From Tanypteryx hageni (lineage: Eukaryota > Arthropoda > Insecta > Odonata > Petaluridae): a stretch of DNA of 64,000 nt. Positions 20,395 to 35,741 of this stretch are shown here, piece after piece; the first letter of the stretch is position 1, and the number at the start of each line of letters is the position of its first letter. The notes below the pieces were generated by a model. It ran no database searches, was not told the origin of the DNA, and worked only from the letters and a program-made list of their open reading frames with translations. Where the stretch lies: the NCBI GenBank assembly GCA_028673005.1, contig CM054114.1, positions 17,421,137 through 17,485,136 on the forward strand, given 5' to 3'. The position numbers were made by a program, and so were the translations under genes.

Positions 20395-21850
20395 ATAGTA
20401 TACGATGCGCTTTATGTCGTCTTCTGGTGCAGTGATCCGTCCGTTATCCCCGGTACATTTACTTTTCGTTATCTGCTGCATTATTTCACCGTCCATCCCC
20501 CATCGTTTCGCCATCACCCACTTCGCTTCCTCTTTCTTTTGTTTCCCTACAGCGCATTCTCCCTCTCTTGTCCCTTCTCTTTTCGGTCGGTCTGACACGA
20601 TTTGTTCCGGATAAATCTTTCTGACCGATATCTTCTCATTTACTCAGGAACGGACACGAAGGAGTTTGAAAAACTATATTCTAACATATTCCCGGTGCAC
20701 AATCATCCGATTCTGGTTTCTTGACGAAAATATCCGCTATGGTCGCGATAGTTTAGACTATTGCTACTTCCTAATAAGATTCGTCGCATTGAATTACATT
20801 CCTCGCATTTAGCCTGTTTAGTGCTGTTAGATTATTGAATCAGGGCTATCTTACTATCTTTCCAACAACAAAAATATTGAACCCTTTCATCTACTTCTCA
20901 GACCTGTTCTCAACATTTCCTTAAGTTCCGATTTAAGGGAATAGTAGTCCTATATACCTATTCAGCATTTCCCATAAACTTTCCTCCTGTTCAGTGATTC
21001 GCATTTCTTCCACTCTTTTTTTTTACTTTTTTACTATTGTTTTTGCCTTTGTAATTTCACTATAATGTTGTATTTTGTTAATATTCTTATTGTATATTAT
21101 ATTATTTATACAATTTCAATAGAACAGCTGTAATTGGACTTGTTCTGTAAGCCGGTTATTTATTAATAAATAAATGCATAAATTAAAATACGTATAAACA
21201 GCTTTTTTCTTATTTATCGTTTTCTTCAATTAAGTTTATCGTAAAACCAATCTGTTATAACGTTTTTTGGTCTTCTCTTACCAATTCCTTATCTTATCCG
21301 TTCCAATATCGGGTTCGGCATAATATGAATTACTTGATAGATAATGATATTTATGACTTAATAATCCAGACTATTGCAAAATACCTCTTCTACAATATAC
21401 GTGCAGACGAATAGAAATAATTAAGTCACTCGAATCTAATGAAAATCCATTCTATTCTTACAGAATTTTGTCACTTTACGTACTAACGGTTTATTTTGAA
21501 TATCACTAATACTTCTCACAATAGTTAAATATTCTACACTTGCCTATCCTCTTGATATATTTAATTTACTTCCCTTGTAACTGTATGTTAGCAGGACGTG
21601 TAATTGCATCAATTGCTTATAATCGTTATTTAAAAAAATTTTTTTAATCTAACCTTTTCAGATTTACAACACAAGATAATTTTCAAAATACATATTGTTG
21701 GTTAACAAACAAAATAAAATTTACTAATCGAAGGCATTATATAATAGATATGATCTATATATCAAAATACACAAAAGTTAACCGATAAAACATATGCGTC
21801 TCTATTTTCATCGCGTCAAATTTGGGTGTATAGGAAAAGGTGAGTTGAGG

Positions 21851-24389
21851 TTTATTATTTTCCGGCACAGCCCTTACGGAGTAGTACTGTGTACAATTGT
21901 CCCCTGAACTGCATCGTAGTACAATTCGAAGACACCATATATTGGATAATGAATATTTGATCCCGCTGGTCCCTGGTCCACTCCGTTGTCGAAGTGATGC
22001 AAAGTACCATAATTATTTCTCATAACGCCGACCCGATCTCCGATCTTAAAATGTGAGAGAACAAGAAAAAATATATAACCCAAAGAATAATCCATGATTT
22101 AATAGGAACACCTTTCCAACTACCAATCTTAAATAGATCAAGTTGTTTTGCGTTTTGATAAAAATTTCATTATAGTTCAATTAAGTAACGAAAAATCGAG
22201 AGATATCATCTCAATACGATTTAAAGCAAAAACATTATTTGCATCTTTTGTAAAATTTTATCAAACTCTATGAGTACTGTATCATCAAAACAAATCTCAG
22301 ATCTTTCGGCTTTTTGGAAATTCCCTTATTTTTTTATTCCATATGATCCTTCACACATAAGTTGTATGAAGTAGCAATTTTTAATAATTATATTAAGCAG
22401 TTATATTGAAAGAATTTATAATATAAATAAAATACTAATCAATTTAGATCTTAAAAAATTGAGTATCATACCACAAGACTGTTGAGATTGCGTCTATAAT
22501 TTCCAATGAAACTGCACCATCTTTATATGCGTGGTTGTGTTAGTACATCCAGTTTCCAGACCTGATACATAAATCAAAACATAGAGATATAGAATTATGT
22601 TCACCAACATAATACACTGTTGAAAGATAGCTAAGTTAATAGTAATGATGTTTTATCCTTTTAATAGCATAAAATATCTATCTTTATAAGATCCTATGCT
22701 CAGTTCTGCAACGAAATAATATAAATGACGATTCCAGGGCGAAATCCGTGCCGCCGTTCGCGTTACCAAATCGTCAAGTCGGCCGACCAGGACGATTTCA
22801 ACCAAAACCCTCTCAACTGCAACTGTAATTCTTACCCTTCCATCCACGCCATTCACTACTCTCTATGCCATAATGCGTAAGAACTAATCTTCCACAATCT
22901 ACCTACGTATGGGAAGGAAAACAAACGACAAAGAAATATGATGAAACAAAAAGAAAAACAATATGTAGCAGATTGCTGCAAATCCACATGAAATGAAAAA
23001 CTTCACATAACCCTAGGCAATTGGTATCGCTTTCTTGAGTATATCAATGAAATAGAGACAGAAAGCAGCAGACAATTATTTTTGAAAAATTTGTGAAAAT
23101 TTTCGTCTCATGTTCGGCAAGTAATAAATATCTGCACATTTTGCAAATCAAAAATAATCAAATACGTACTTCGAGTTATACATGTGGTCCGGAATACTGA
23201 AACCACTAGGTGGGTTTACTGTGACCCCTATACCAAACGAACTCGAAAATTTTGTATTTTTGTTATCCAATTTTACTTCTAATAATTCGTTATTTTTAAG
23301 GGGGTCTGTTGGTTAGAACCACTCCTTTTAATCCATCGTTCAAACTGTAAAAAAATACAAAAACCAACCCTCATTATTATAACTTATTAACGGCAGAAAT
23401 TAAAATATATAGACATTTAGCTACGTGTCCAAAATATATTAATTTTCTTATATTTAAAACAGTCACTTCCTCTTCCGTACTGTTCGTCCATCGTTAGAGA
23501 TGGCGGCATTCTTTCCGCAGTTGGGAAGAAACAGTAATCTCTGATTATCATGTTGAAACGGTACTTCTAAAGGGAAGAAATAAATAGCAATTATTTGTGT
23601 CATTTAATCATGTGATTGACGTATTATTCTATATACGTTATCATTGCCGACGCCGTTGATGTAAACAATCTACTTTCCTTCACATTCGATCACTTTATGA
23701 GTCACGTCCAGACTCATGTTGTTGGATGGAATCTTCGAATACTTCCACGCTGAAAATGTAGTCACTTGATATCACACAAGCGTTGGTAAACAAATGTCCA
23801 GTGATATCCCTCGTTTTCTCGTTTCAACTTGTCGAAATCGAAGAGTGACGTCATAGGTTGAACCAGTTTAACGCAAAAAGTTGAAAGTAGTCGAAATTTT
23901 GTTGAATCAATCAACAAGTTGATCAACTAGGATGAAAGAAATTTCACACGCTTCAATGCAGAAAATAACATCATGTATACGTCACATTTACATGTGAGCA
24001 ATGCAGACGTATCTTTTACCATGTTCTAGTAAAAATAAAACTGATTACTATTAAGAAGGTTAAAAATCGCAGTTAATCGGATTCGTTAATGATATTTCAT
24101 AGCACAAATACATCTCATCACTCCCTTGATGCGGACGCTTTGATATTCTTCACACTCCATACTTCCATGGGTGACGTATAAATTTATATTTTTCGACAAA
24201 CTGCTCGCGTTCTTCAGGGCCGAGAACGTGGTCACCCACTTGCCAGTAGCTCCTTTTGGCCTTTATAGAGAAGCTCATTCTGCAGCTGTTGGTCGCCTCA
24301 TTCCTGCACTCCATATTTGGTGCTGCATCTTGCGCTGTCAATTGTAATAATGAGACGGTTGTTGCTAACAACAAGCACGAATTGATCAT
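21851..24389 (-). pseudogene. Secreted NHR-domain gene, degenerate, unit 2
   Basis: Exons at 24389-24163, 23749-23706, 23566-23467, 23344-23170, 22561-22472 and 22044-21874, with AATAAA at 21856-21851. It has the same extra C, the same TAA in exon 5 and the same phase mismatch as unit 1. Lys3 of the signal peptide is Asn. All proposed splice sites are unchanged. Confidence 0.7.
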
Positions 24390-24474
24390 CTTCAGCGTAA
24401 TGCGTAACGAGTTGTCGAACGAGGTCTTTCTTACAGTTCGTTACATTATGTAAATAAGAAGAAAAGTGAAACCC

Positions 24475-24481
24475 ATTTATA
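24475..24481 (-). promoter_or_regulatory. TATA box, unit 2
   Basis: Identical TATAAAT, 86 bp upstream of the exon 1 ATG at 24389. Confidence 0.55.
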
Positions 24482-25765
24482 CTAAATCTCGGGAGAGATA
24501 TATTTTGTATGACGCAGAAATCAAATATTTACGTAAGTCTCCATCCCCGTTTTACGATGTTTAATCTGACATGTCTCTTGATGGGCCATGCCTTTTGCCA
24601 CTTGCGTCAATGCAGGGCAATCTTTTTTTTCATGGCGTTGAATATTTCATATCCTTTATTGAATTTCTTAGTAATAAATCATATTATCAGCCTCATTTTG
24701 ATAGCTGCAATCAATCTTAAGATTTTCTAAGCGGTTATGGTCTCTCGTATGATCTTCATTTATGTAAGCAATTCCCTTACAATACCCTACTGGTTTCAGC
24801 ACCATGCATTGCTACCGCGCTATGTTATGTTACATCTACAGTCGGCATGTCACCATCCGTTTTAGTTGCATATCATACTGGTCTTAAAGTCGATTGAATG
24901 CTGAAAATAACTTAGCGCATGTCAGTTATAATGTCTGAAATCTCAGGATATCAAGTGTTACAGTTACATAATAATGAGCCAGAGAGCGATTATTCTCACA
25001 AGGATCACGGATATTGATGAAATTCGACCACGTGATTCTACATTGAAAATACTACGAACAACAATAATTAGTTTATAGCCGTTGCTACAATAAAAGTTCT
25101 GGAAAGCTACCTTGCAGTAATACAATATAGATCTCACATTGTTTTTATTTATTTTTAGTAGGCATTCACAGTTCAACTCCAATTTACGGAATATTTCCAC
25201 TGTTTTATTCAAAATAAAACCGATTCGTCAATAATCGTTCTAATGAAAATGGAAATGTAAACAAATAAATTACGTAAAATCGTGCACGTGCTCAATTTTC
25301 ACGTAATACTAAAGTAATCAGGTTGAAAGAATGTGCGTTGTTATTGTAACTAAGGTTTCATACCAAAAAAAAATCTGACGGAATTGCCACCTCTCCAGAT
25401 CAAGTGCAGAAGGGGCAATTGTAGTCGCATAGAAGCTTGAACACATTCCTCTCATTATAATTTAAAAGAAGAAAACCCTTAATTTGCAGAGAAGTGACAA
25501 TGATAAAAAACATGTCGTCTACCACGACAAAGCCCGAAAATGGAGAATTCTACCTTAAATACATGTCTGAAGAAGGAGGTGAATATGGGCAACGGGAGAA
25601 TTTTCCAAGGAAAGCGAGAATAAAAGGGTGATTGCGAGACACGGTGATACAATACAAAGTAAGGAAAAGGTAATTTATCCTTCACCGAAAAATAAGGGGA
25701 AAAAACTCACGTACGCGCTGCAGGTCTCCGGAAAAATCGTCGTGGGACCTAATTCTTATGAAGAA

Positions 25766-25783
25766 ACACACACACACACACAC
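25766..25783. repeat. Microsatellite (AC)9, unit 2
   Basis: Nine AC dinucleotides at the same place in the unit. Confidence 0.95.
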
Positions 25784-26523
25784 TCCAAGGACGCTCTCAC
25801 ACAGTAGACTCGAACCAAATATATTTAATTAGACACCGATGTTTCGACAGCTACGCTGTCATATTCAGTAGCGAGGCACGGGGTTGAAGCAATTCCTAAA
25901 ATTTGCAATTTCAAAAATATTTAACTTTTTCCATTGTTAGGTACTAATACCACACGTTTATGCCACATTTTAATGTCGTAGCACATCTAGAAGTGCAATA
26001 ATATTTATCAAATTCTTTAAATTTTTAAACTTTTAATATCGCAATTGAAAATTAATGGAGATTTTCAAATGCTTATGTGCTCCTTTGCACCAAGGTCTAA
26101 AAAACTGAAAAATTTCAGCTCCCTAGATCGTCCTCTGGTGCTAAACATTAATCTATCTGTTATAAATTTAGGACTTTTTAACAGCAAAATAAATAATATA
26201 TCAGCTTGGTAGCATATTCAGAATTTTATAAACAATAAAGAACTTTTAAGCTCTGGCAAATTTTTCTCGGTCGCATTATTTAATTTTTTTTTTAGATTTG
26301 CGATATTACTAGTAACTTTTGCGCATACTCCTAAATATTCGAGACACCAGCTCATCTGGAAGTGCCAAAATCATTATTATGCTTTTAAATGTATCATTAT
26401 ATCAACATAAAAACATCCTCCGGAGCGATTTTCGTTTATCCCTTATGTAAAAATAATATATTAAAACCATCCCAAAACATTGCAATTTTAAGAAGTTTAT
26501 ACTTTTCCATTATGGGTATTAAT

Positions 26524-27543
26524 TACGGAATCCAAGCTCGAGTATCGAGTACCCGGGTAATCGGAATTTGGAAGAAAATATTGTACTTTTTCAGCACACA
26601 CGTTCCGTCTTATCTTCGGCAGGCAGGCAAAAAGGCGAGTAAAATCTGAGCGTGTGTGGCGGCCTTTACTAAGGCAAACAAATCTTTCAGAGTGAGAGAT
26701 ACCCAAATCGTGATCGTTGCGTATCTGAGAGGAGAATCGCTCCTATTGAATAAGACCTATCGCCACTCATTTGAGAGTTTTGTTTACGCCCTTGGAGGTG
26801 AGGATAAGCAAAGAGAACAGCAATTTACTGAAAGCCGAAGGAGTTTGCATCTTTCTTTTGAATAAATTACAACAAGCAGATAGGGATCTCGCTACTGAAA
26901 TGATGGATGCCTTAAAAAAAAAAGAATCGATGAAAGACGAAACAAAGTTATTGTGTCGTTGTTGCTATTTTGCAAAGTGGCAATTGTCCTAATTCCCACT
27001 TTAATGATAATTTTATATAGTCTTCAAAAAATGTAACCAAATCATTGGCAAAAGATACATATGATAGGTTGTTTGGTGAAGATGAACATGAAAATGAGCA
27101 AGAAGAACCAGCTACGGCAAATGAAGGTTCTGCTAGTTCTGGCTATGGTGAGATGCAGAAAACAATACAAGCTGCTATGCCTATTTCTAAAGAAACTTCA
27201 ACAAAATCAACAATGGAAAAGGAGCTAAAATTGATCGAAGGAAATCATGGCAAAATAGGATATTGCACAGAAAATTGTTCCAAACTTTGATAACAATTCA
27301 ACATACTTCAACAGCTAGCAAGAGAGTGTTCTCCGTATCTTCAAACTTCATTACTAAGATCCGAAACAATTTTAAAATGTATACCTTAAATGGATTTGCA
27401 TTTCTAAAATATTATTTCATAATTAAAAAATAAATGATTTTTTAATTATATATTTTTTAGATTACGCTGGATACCCGGGTATTTCATAAAAGAATTACTC
27501 GATTACCCGGATAGTTCAAAATCCGAGTATTTTGAATTCTCTA
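26524..27543 (+). mobile_element. Degenerate hAT transposon, unit 2
   Basis: Same length, ends, flanking 8-bp duplication (26516-26523 and 27544-27551) and frameshifts as unit 1, so it is one ancestral insertion copied with the unit. Confidence 0.7.
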
Positions 27544-27982
27544 GTACTAATGCTACACATTTCTGCCAAATTATAGAGTTGTGGTACTTCTAGAAGTGAA
27601 ATAATATTTTTCCAATTGTTTAAATTTTAAACATTTTTAACGCCTGCCGCAATATGTTTATGGAGAGATTCAAATGTTTATTTGAGCAAATGTACTACTC
27701 TGTATATATCCTGAAAATTTCAACTTCCTGGCTCATCCCGTAATGTCTAAACAGTTATCTATTTGTTTAAACTTTAGGAATTTTTAACTGCCAAACAAAT
27801 GAAAATATCAAAATTTGAGTAATCGCTATTTCGTTTTTTTACGAATTCTACTTTAAAAAAAAATTCAACTCCGTAACACATGCGGAAACACATAAACCTT
27901 GAAAATTTGTCTGAACAATTGCGAATTTTTAGCGTCCGAATTGTTGTACTTTTTCAAGATTTTCCATAAGGTCCACTCTTAT

Positions 27983-28008
27983 AGAGAGAGAGAGAGAGAG
28001 AGAGAGAG
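27983..28008. repeat. Microsatellite (AG)13, unit 2
   Basis: Thirteen AG dinucleotides, followed by the same purine-rich tract. Confidence 0.95.
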
Positions 28009-28474
28009 ATACAGAGAATGTGTGAGGGCTAGATATATACTGGTCTTTATTAATGCAACATTAATTTAGGAAGTCTGTTTCCAGAGAAGGAGAGAGGGGG
28101 AGAGGTGGAGAGGGATAGAGAATGGGAGGGAGGAGGATGGGGAAAGGAATAGAAAAAAAGATAAATAATGGGAAATACATTAAATTTAATACTCATTCCA
28201 CGCATACCTTTCTTATTTGGCGGACACATACGCTAGTTATAAAATATTATAAAAAATCGTGTCTCCGGATGTCCGACCATCAAAGTAAAATGGCGAATTT
28301 CTACGGAAAAATGTCTCCAACCACCACGATATGATAAATAACAAAATTATTTTCTATTATTTGTTATCCTCCAATTAAATAACTTGAGAACTACAATAAT
28401 AATTATTTAAGTGCACTTTAAAATTACTTAAAATCTAGGTATGAATTCGGGATTTCAACCCTGGTTCGAAAAAA

Positions 28475-29069
28475 GGATATTTCTGGTTTTTCGACCAGAA
28501 AACTTTTCCCGTAGGGAGTGACGCAGTAGGTGGCGCGAAATTGAAGGACGTGGTAGTTGCGTTTTTTGTTTATACAAATTTCTTTCGTATAGCGTTGCAA
28601 TTGCTGCATTTTATTATAATAAAGTGAACATTTAATTTGATAATCTTGTATTGAACGGACGTCATCGTGGTTCCTTGAGAGGCGAGAAATAAAACGACGT
28701 AGTGTATTGTTTCTTATAGACATTTAGTTTTACGGCGTTTACTCTACTTCGGGCACCCATTCTCCGCCGGCAACGAGAGGATGAAATTCATTTAAGATTA
28801 AATAAAACAACAAAATATCTGTCGAACTGGAGATTGAAGTCGTACTGGATGTCTGCAGGGCCCTCTCTAAATGAATGTCACCCTCTTTTTACCAGCGGAG
28901 ATTGGGTAACCGAAGCAGAGCAAACCGACCCAACCCGGTTGGAGAAATCCACGTAGTTCAAAGCAACCTCCAGATAATTCAAAGAAACCATCACGTAGTT
29001 CCATTTCTCATCAGCTACGGCGCCACTCCCTATGAGAAAAATTTGCGGGTAGATAACCCACAAGTACCA
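28475..29069. repeat. Imperfect inverted repeat, unit 3 copy
   Basis: Arms 28475-28558 and 28986-29069, equivalent to the unit 1 arms. Confidence 0.55.
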
Positions 29070-32000
29070 AAAACTCTTTTATTTTCATGCCGTCTAATTT
29101 CAAATATTGGCCGAATCTGACCAAAATTGTCGTTTTAACCGCAAAATTACAAGATTTTTGAAACGAAATTTCGGTAGCACCAATAACCTGATTTTTTACG
29201 ATTACGTTACTACCGGCTGGAAGGAGGGGCGGGAGGTGTGTTAGCTGCGTGCGCATGCGGCACATTGTAGTGGGAGTGTAAGAATAGTAATGGCAAACGG
29301 GGAAATAGAGGTGTGGGGAATACAAGAATACCGGGTTATGGCGAGAGAAAAAAAAGACTTGAAAGCAGCAGAAAATGTTAGTGTTTCGCACAAATATACC
29401 CCTTTGTTCAGTGACATAATGGGCCTATCAAATAAAGCGGGGTTCCCTGCCCTTGCAACCCATTCTCGGCACCTGGAATGATAACATTACAGAATTATTA
29501 ACACTTCAACATATGCATCAAATACAACTTTGCTCCTAAAGAGTCTAAAGTGAAGATATGCATCACATGAAAACAAGCCATAGTGAAGTATCTCGTTAAA
29601 TGGTTACTATTATTAAAGTAGAAAATCCTGAGATACATATCTAACTACAGTAATAACTCGATATGCGAATAATCTGTACACTAAATATCGGCTCAATTAA
29701 TCGATATATTGTTTCAATACACGAAAGCAACTCACGGAGCGCTTCTACTTCGTATATCGAGGTATTACTGCATATAATTTTGTCGACTTTCAAAAATATT
29801 TTTACAAATATAGCTCATAGTACTTACGTAGATTCCGTGCGAGGAAACGAATGTAATTTCAACTTTAGATCTCCGCTCGTTCCCCTCGTATGTTTGCAGT
29901 TTAGTGCGTAGCACTTGCGTGCATGCACTATCTTCTCTGCTTGATTCATTTTAGCAAGCTAGTGGAAACGTTGCAACGTACAGAAAATAACTTAATTAAC
30001 ACACACAAAGAATTATATGTATCACCAGCATATATGAAGTTGTTAACCATTCATTCATATACTCCTAAAAAATAACTCTTTCCCAAGATTTCCCGTAATG
30101 GCGGATAAACTTTCAGTTACGCAGTTACCTAGTTCAACCGTTGCAACTTCTCAACATGATCACTTCAAATTCGGCTTGGCGCTCACTCGTTGGCTGCCTT
30201 GCCATTCAAAGTAGAGCGACGGCAGCGCTCAAGAACGCGAACTTAATGTATCCGACGAGAACCAAATCGCCCCATAAGAGTTTACTCCCAATGGTTTGGG
30301 GTTCTCGTTTTACAGTTCGAGTGACCTTCCCAAAACTATTAACCAACATATTAGGGAACCAATAACTGATTCCATCCAAAAATTTTAACTATCCCCGCAG
30401 TATGCTACAGACAACGATATATTTTCATTTACTCTAAGAAAGGCAGCGCTTCTAGCATACGCGAGAAGTAATTAAAGACCCACTTAGAGATTCACATTAG
30501 TATAACTAAATAATGTTATATTATGCTTCACAACATTACATACTTTTTTTGCCTCAGAATCGTCATTCGACATTTGATTTAGCTGGTGTTGGTAAAAAAC
30601 GTTCGGTAATGTACCCTACTAAAACAGAGCAATGAGTAAATGTATGATTTTATTAAGTGTAGGTCGATCAAATGAAAATTTACTGACTCCATTTTTTCAT
30701 TAATCCTCAAGTGCTTTGATCTGTAAAGCAACTTATGCAATAGTCGTCCTCGGAGTGGAACACATTTCGATTTTTCTAGGACAGGCGACACTCGTTTATG
30801 GCCGCACTATGTCATAAAATGTACTTATCTTATACTAGAAATTCGCGTAGTAATCTTCCGCAGATGCGACGACATTAGGAACCACCAAAATTTATTCTTG
30901 TCCCGCGATCTTTTCTCCAACGTTTTCCGAAAAATTATATATATTGAATTATTAACGTATACCGATATTCGAGGCGTCCCCATTTTTTTAGATTTTTATG
31001 GTAACATCCATAGTAACTCGCATTATCGCTACATTTTTTAGTGCAGTATTTTTCATTTGGTATATATTCATTATAACTCGGATTTCCGAATGCTTAATAC
31101 AATTTCATTTGTTTTGTATAGATAGCAAAATATATCGGTCTGTTCCAATTTGCTGTCCTTTGAGCACCAAGAGAAGATTTTATTTCGCATAGGAGAAGAT
31201 TCGCGGTGAACAGGATATCTCTTTAGCGTATATACTCGTAGTAGTGTCGTAGAATGGCCGTCTAGCGCAGCGAGTACTCAACAGATGATATCTCTGTCTG
31301 ACCTCGAGAGAGTGCAGTCCTTGCTAGCAAGTGCTTCATTCTGACCAATAATTTCTAAGGAGGATCGACAGATGGCACCAGCATCAGGAAGACGTCCCCT
31401 CTGATAGCAGAATTTGGTACTACTTACATGGATGGTATTAAGACCGGTGTAGGAGTCAGGAGTGGTATGAGCGACTACTCCTTCAAGAACGACAAACGTT
31501 CACGCCTACTGTCGGCGCTAAAAGTTTGTAAACTCGAGATTGAGGCTACATATTTCACAAACGGCCCAATGGATTTTGATGAGAAGCATATCGGCGTGTA
31601 GCCTGTTTAATGTCGCGTTCAATGAGAGTAGCATTGAAGTTTTGGAAATTTTTGAAGGGGACGTTTTTGGAATAATAATGCAAAATGACTCCATTTTTAG
31701 ATCTCTTAGACGGAAGGCTTCAATTTGCCGGTCCATAACTACAAACCGGATTTGTCGATTACAACTACATTTCAATAGCGTGAGTGAGTAATAGTCTTAT
31801 TATTACGTGTGCGAGATGTGAAATCTCTAGCTTTATTCGTTTATGACATTTTATTCAACGTATGAGACAGTCGTATCTACGCAAGTATAAGGCTCTGAGA
31901 CATGCGATGCGCACTGTTGGCTTTGTCTTGGGTTCTGTATTGTAAATAAATTGATTTCATAAACCTGAAGTTGAACGGAATATTTTATAATGATGTTTTT

Positions 32001-32652
32001 AGTAGTTGAAAGCGAGCCAGGGTGGTAGAGAGGGTTGGGCGGTGGTTTCTCGGCAGAAGCGGTGTGCGGCGTCACCTGTGACACGCGCAAATATACGAAC
32101 GCTAAACTCTAAATAGTATTAAAATATTTCTACAAGGAAGGTGATCCTGGTTTTTCCATAGTTTTATCACATTATTTCTGCATGTGTTGCATAAGAGAAT
32201 CTCCACGGTCACAAAAACTACTTGGTATCGAAACTGTTTTCAGTTAATAAATATTAGATTAATGATTCACGATTTTTTTATTCAAATATATGCTAAAGAC
32301 ACTGAAACATAAAATATTCTAATTATTCCGTAATTTTAGTGTATAGGTTATTGTCTTAATGATGATTATTCTTTTTGCTCTTGCATGGTATATGAATCAC
32401 GAGAATTTAAATACGAGTCAATTCTCTGAGAAATTATGGATATGGAATTAATTTCGAGAAAAATTTTAACATTCTGCTAGAACTCATGGATTTTATTATG
32501 TAATACACATTGGATTCACGTGACTCAAGTGCTGTTTCCCAGGAGGTCGCATTGGTATATTTACGAGTTTAAATCCTGGTGTATGGTGATTTTTTAGAGC
32601 TTGCAATTTGAGAGCACCGACAACTCGTATAATAAGTATCATGCATCTATAT

Positions 32653-32903
32653 CAGGCATCAGGGCCGCATTAAAGCACTGAAAAAATTAGACTATTTCCA
32701 GAAGATTTGAAATCTGCTTTGCAAGGATTAGTGTAATTTAGAAACAGCCTTATATTGTATCTCAGTAAATATAAGCAAAATCTTATTTATATTTATACAA
32801 AATATCAAACGATTTAGTTGAGAAAAAATTGGCATTCATTCTGCATTAAGGTACAGAAAAAGCCGCATGCGGCCCGCGGACCCACAGTTTGACATGGCTA
32901 CTG
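32653..32903. mobile_element. hAT-like non-autonomous element, unit 3
   Basis: Same position in the unit and same ends as at 4748-4998. Confidence 0.4.
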
Positions 32904-33770
32904 TAGACATTTATTTTTGTTAGTTTGTTGATAGATGATTTCTTTTAACCGTTCAAAATTAATTATATTTAATTTATAGCCTATTTGGTTGTTACAACGA
33001 AGTTTATTTCATATTTTTTACAGTGAAAATTTTTTATCTCAAAATATTGTGAGAATTATATAATGTATTCGTGTAGTCTAAATTTAACCAGCAACGGTCT
33101 TGCAATATGCAAAAGTATATTTTTATCAATAAAACTTCCTTAAAACTTTTCTTTCAAACTCTCTTTTACACTTCTCATTTTCTTTCATTCTCATATTGAA
33201 TTCTCCCATTGCGCATCGCAACATGCGTCTTTGCCATTTCATTCAATCAACTGTTTAAAGGACGAAATTCCATTCCGCTGCCTAGGTAACAAGTAGGCAT
33301 TCAGGCGAACGAAACCCATGAGGGAATGATAAATCTTTACTAATGCGTTTTTCTATCTCCTATTAGGCATGACAACTATATCCAACCATTTAAAAGAATA
33401 AATTTGGAAAGTAACGTGACGTACTTTGATGTACCGCAAAACTCAATAAAAAAATTATTATTAGTATTTCTATACAATTCTAAAAATATTTAAAAAGATT
33501 TCACTATTATAATTTCTCCGTATGGATATGGTTAATATAACTTTCGCCGCCAAACGAAACATATTTTTTGCAATGCAGAGAAACCCCTTTCATGAGATTG
33601 TTTACGTGAATATAGCGTAAGATTAGCCGGTGTGAATTATTTAGAGCTCAACGCCAGTAGATAAACAGAGGAGAACTTATGTGCCCATATTCATCTACCT
33701 TTTGACCTCCCTCACCCTGTTCCTTCGTATCCACATTCTGGCACCCAAAATCTCTCACCGAAATGTTTCG

Positions 33771-33988
33771 CCTCTCTTCCCCTTTCATCCCCTCTCGCTC
33801 CTCCTCCTTACGTTCCCCATCCCTCCATATCTCCTTTATTCTTACTGCTGACGACGCCACGCCCCCTTCTTCCCCTCCCTCCCTCTATCTCTCATTCTTC
33901 CTCACCTCCCTTGTTTTTTCTCTCTTTGTCCCTCTTATCTCTCTTGTTTCATTCTCTCCGTCTTTTCCTTTTTGTTTTCTCCTCCTTC
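33771..33988. repeat. Pyrimidine-rich tract, unit 3
   Basis: Equivalent of 5867-6084, same length. Confidence 0.8.
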
Positions 33989-35741
33989 ATAGTATACGAT
34001 GCGCTTTATGTCGTCTTCTGGTGCAGTGATCCGTCCGTTATCCCCGGTACATTTACTTTTCGTTATCTGCTGCATTATTTCACCGTCCATCCCCCATCGT
34101 TTCGCCATCACCCACTTCGCTTCCTCTTTCTTTTGTTTCCCTACAGCGCATTCTCCCTCTCTTGTCCCTTCTCTTTTCGGTCGGTCTGACACGATTTGTT
34201 CCGGATAAATTTTTCTGACCGATATCTTCTCATTTACTCAGGAACGGACACGAAGGAGTTAGAAAAACAATATTCTAACATATTCCCGGTGCACAATCAT
34301 CCGATTCTGGTTTCTTGACGAAAATATCCGCTATGGTCGCGATAGTTTTGACTATTGCTACTTCCTAATAAGATTCGTCGCATTGAATTACATTCCTCGC
34401 ATTTAGCCTGTTTAGTGCTTTTCGTCATTGAAAAAAGCACTATTGTCTACGTGATGCCCGTCTGTCCGTACGCATATATCAGGGAAGAATTGACTTAACC
34501 GATTTAAACAAAATTATGTACATAATATATAAAATCCACATGTAAACACAGGAACAAAATGACATATTTCGACCGGATAGACTTAGTAGGGGTGCCATAA
34601 TTGTAAAATTAAACTTTTCGGTAATTATGAATTTGGAAGGAATTGGCCAAATCGATTTCAACGACATTTCGTATAAATTTAGTGTGCAGCATTCCAAAAC
34701 AAAATCATGATCATTAATATAGATTATTGAATCAGGGCTATCTTACTATCTTTCCAACAACAAAAATATTGAACCCTTTCATCTACTTCTCAGACCTGTT
34801 CTCAACATTTCCTTAAGTTCCGATTTAAGGGAATAGTAGTCCTATATACCTATTCAGCATTTCCCATAAACTTTCCTCCTGTTCAGTGATTCGCATTTCT
34901 TCCACTCTTTTTTTTACTTTTTTACTATTGTTTTTGCCTTTGTAATTTCACTATAATGTTGTATTTTGTTAATATTCTTATTGTATATTATATTATTTAT
35001 ACAATTTCAATAGAACAGCTGTAATTGGACTTGTTCTGTAAGCCGGTTATTTATTAATAAATAAATGCATAAATTAAAATACGTATAAACAGCTTTTTTC
35101 TTATTTATCGTTTTCTTCAATTAAGTTTATCGTAAAACCAATCTGTTATAACGTTTTTTGGTCTTCTCTTACCAATTCCTTATCTTATCCGTTCCAATAT
35201 CGGGTTCGGCATAATATGAATTACTTGATAGATAATGATATTTATGACTTAATAATCCAGACTATTGCAAAATACCTCTTCTACAATATACGTGCAGACG
35301 AATAGAAATAATTAAGTCACTCGAATCTAATGAAAATCCATTCTATTCTTACAGAATTTTGTCACTTTACGTACTAACGGTTTATTTTGAATATCACTAA
35401 TACTTCTCACAATAGTTAAATATTCTACACTTGCCTATCCTCTTGATATATTTAATTTACTTCCCTTGTAACTGTATGTTAGCAGGACGTGTAATTGCAT
35501 CAATTGCTTATAATCGTTATTTTAAAAAATTTGTTTAATCTAACCTTTTCAGATTTACAACACAAGATAATTTTCAAAATACATATTGTTGGTTAACAAA
35601 CAAAATAAAATTTACTAATCGAAGGCATTATATAATAGATATGATCTATATATCAAAATACACAAAAGTTAACCGATAAAACATATGCGTCTCTATTTTC
35701 ATCGCGTCACATTTGGGTGTATAGGAAAAGGTGAGTTGAGG

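Larger units (their letters stand above)
14323..28343. repeat. Tandem repeat unit 2 (14021 bp)
   Basis: Second head-to-tail copy in the same orientation, seen from the recurrence of all unit 1 landmarks at offsets of 14013 to 14322. It retains the 441-bp segment (15676-16116) but lacks the 301-bp segment, which is replaced by three bases (20826-20828). The pyrimidine tract is 3 bp shorter than in unit 1. Stretches without their own entry match unit 1 and hold nothing further that I recognise. Confidence 0.97.
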
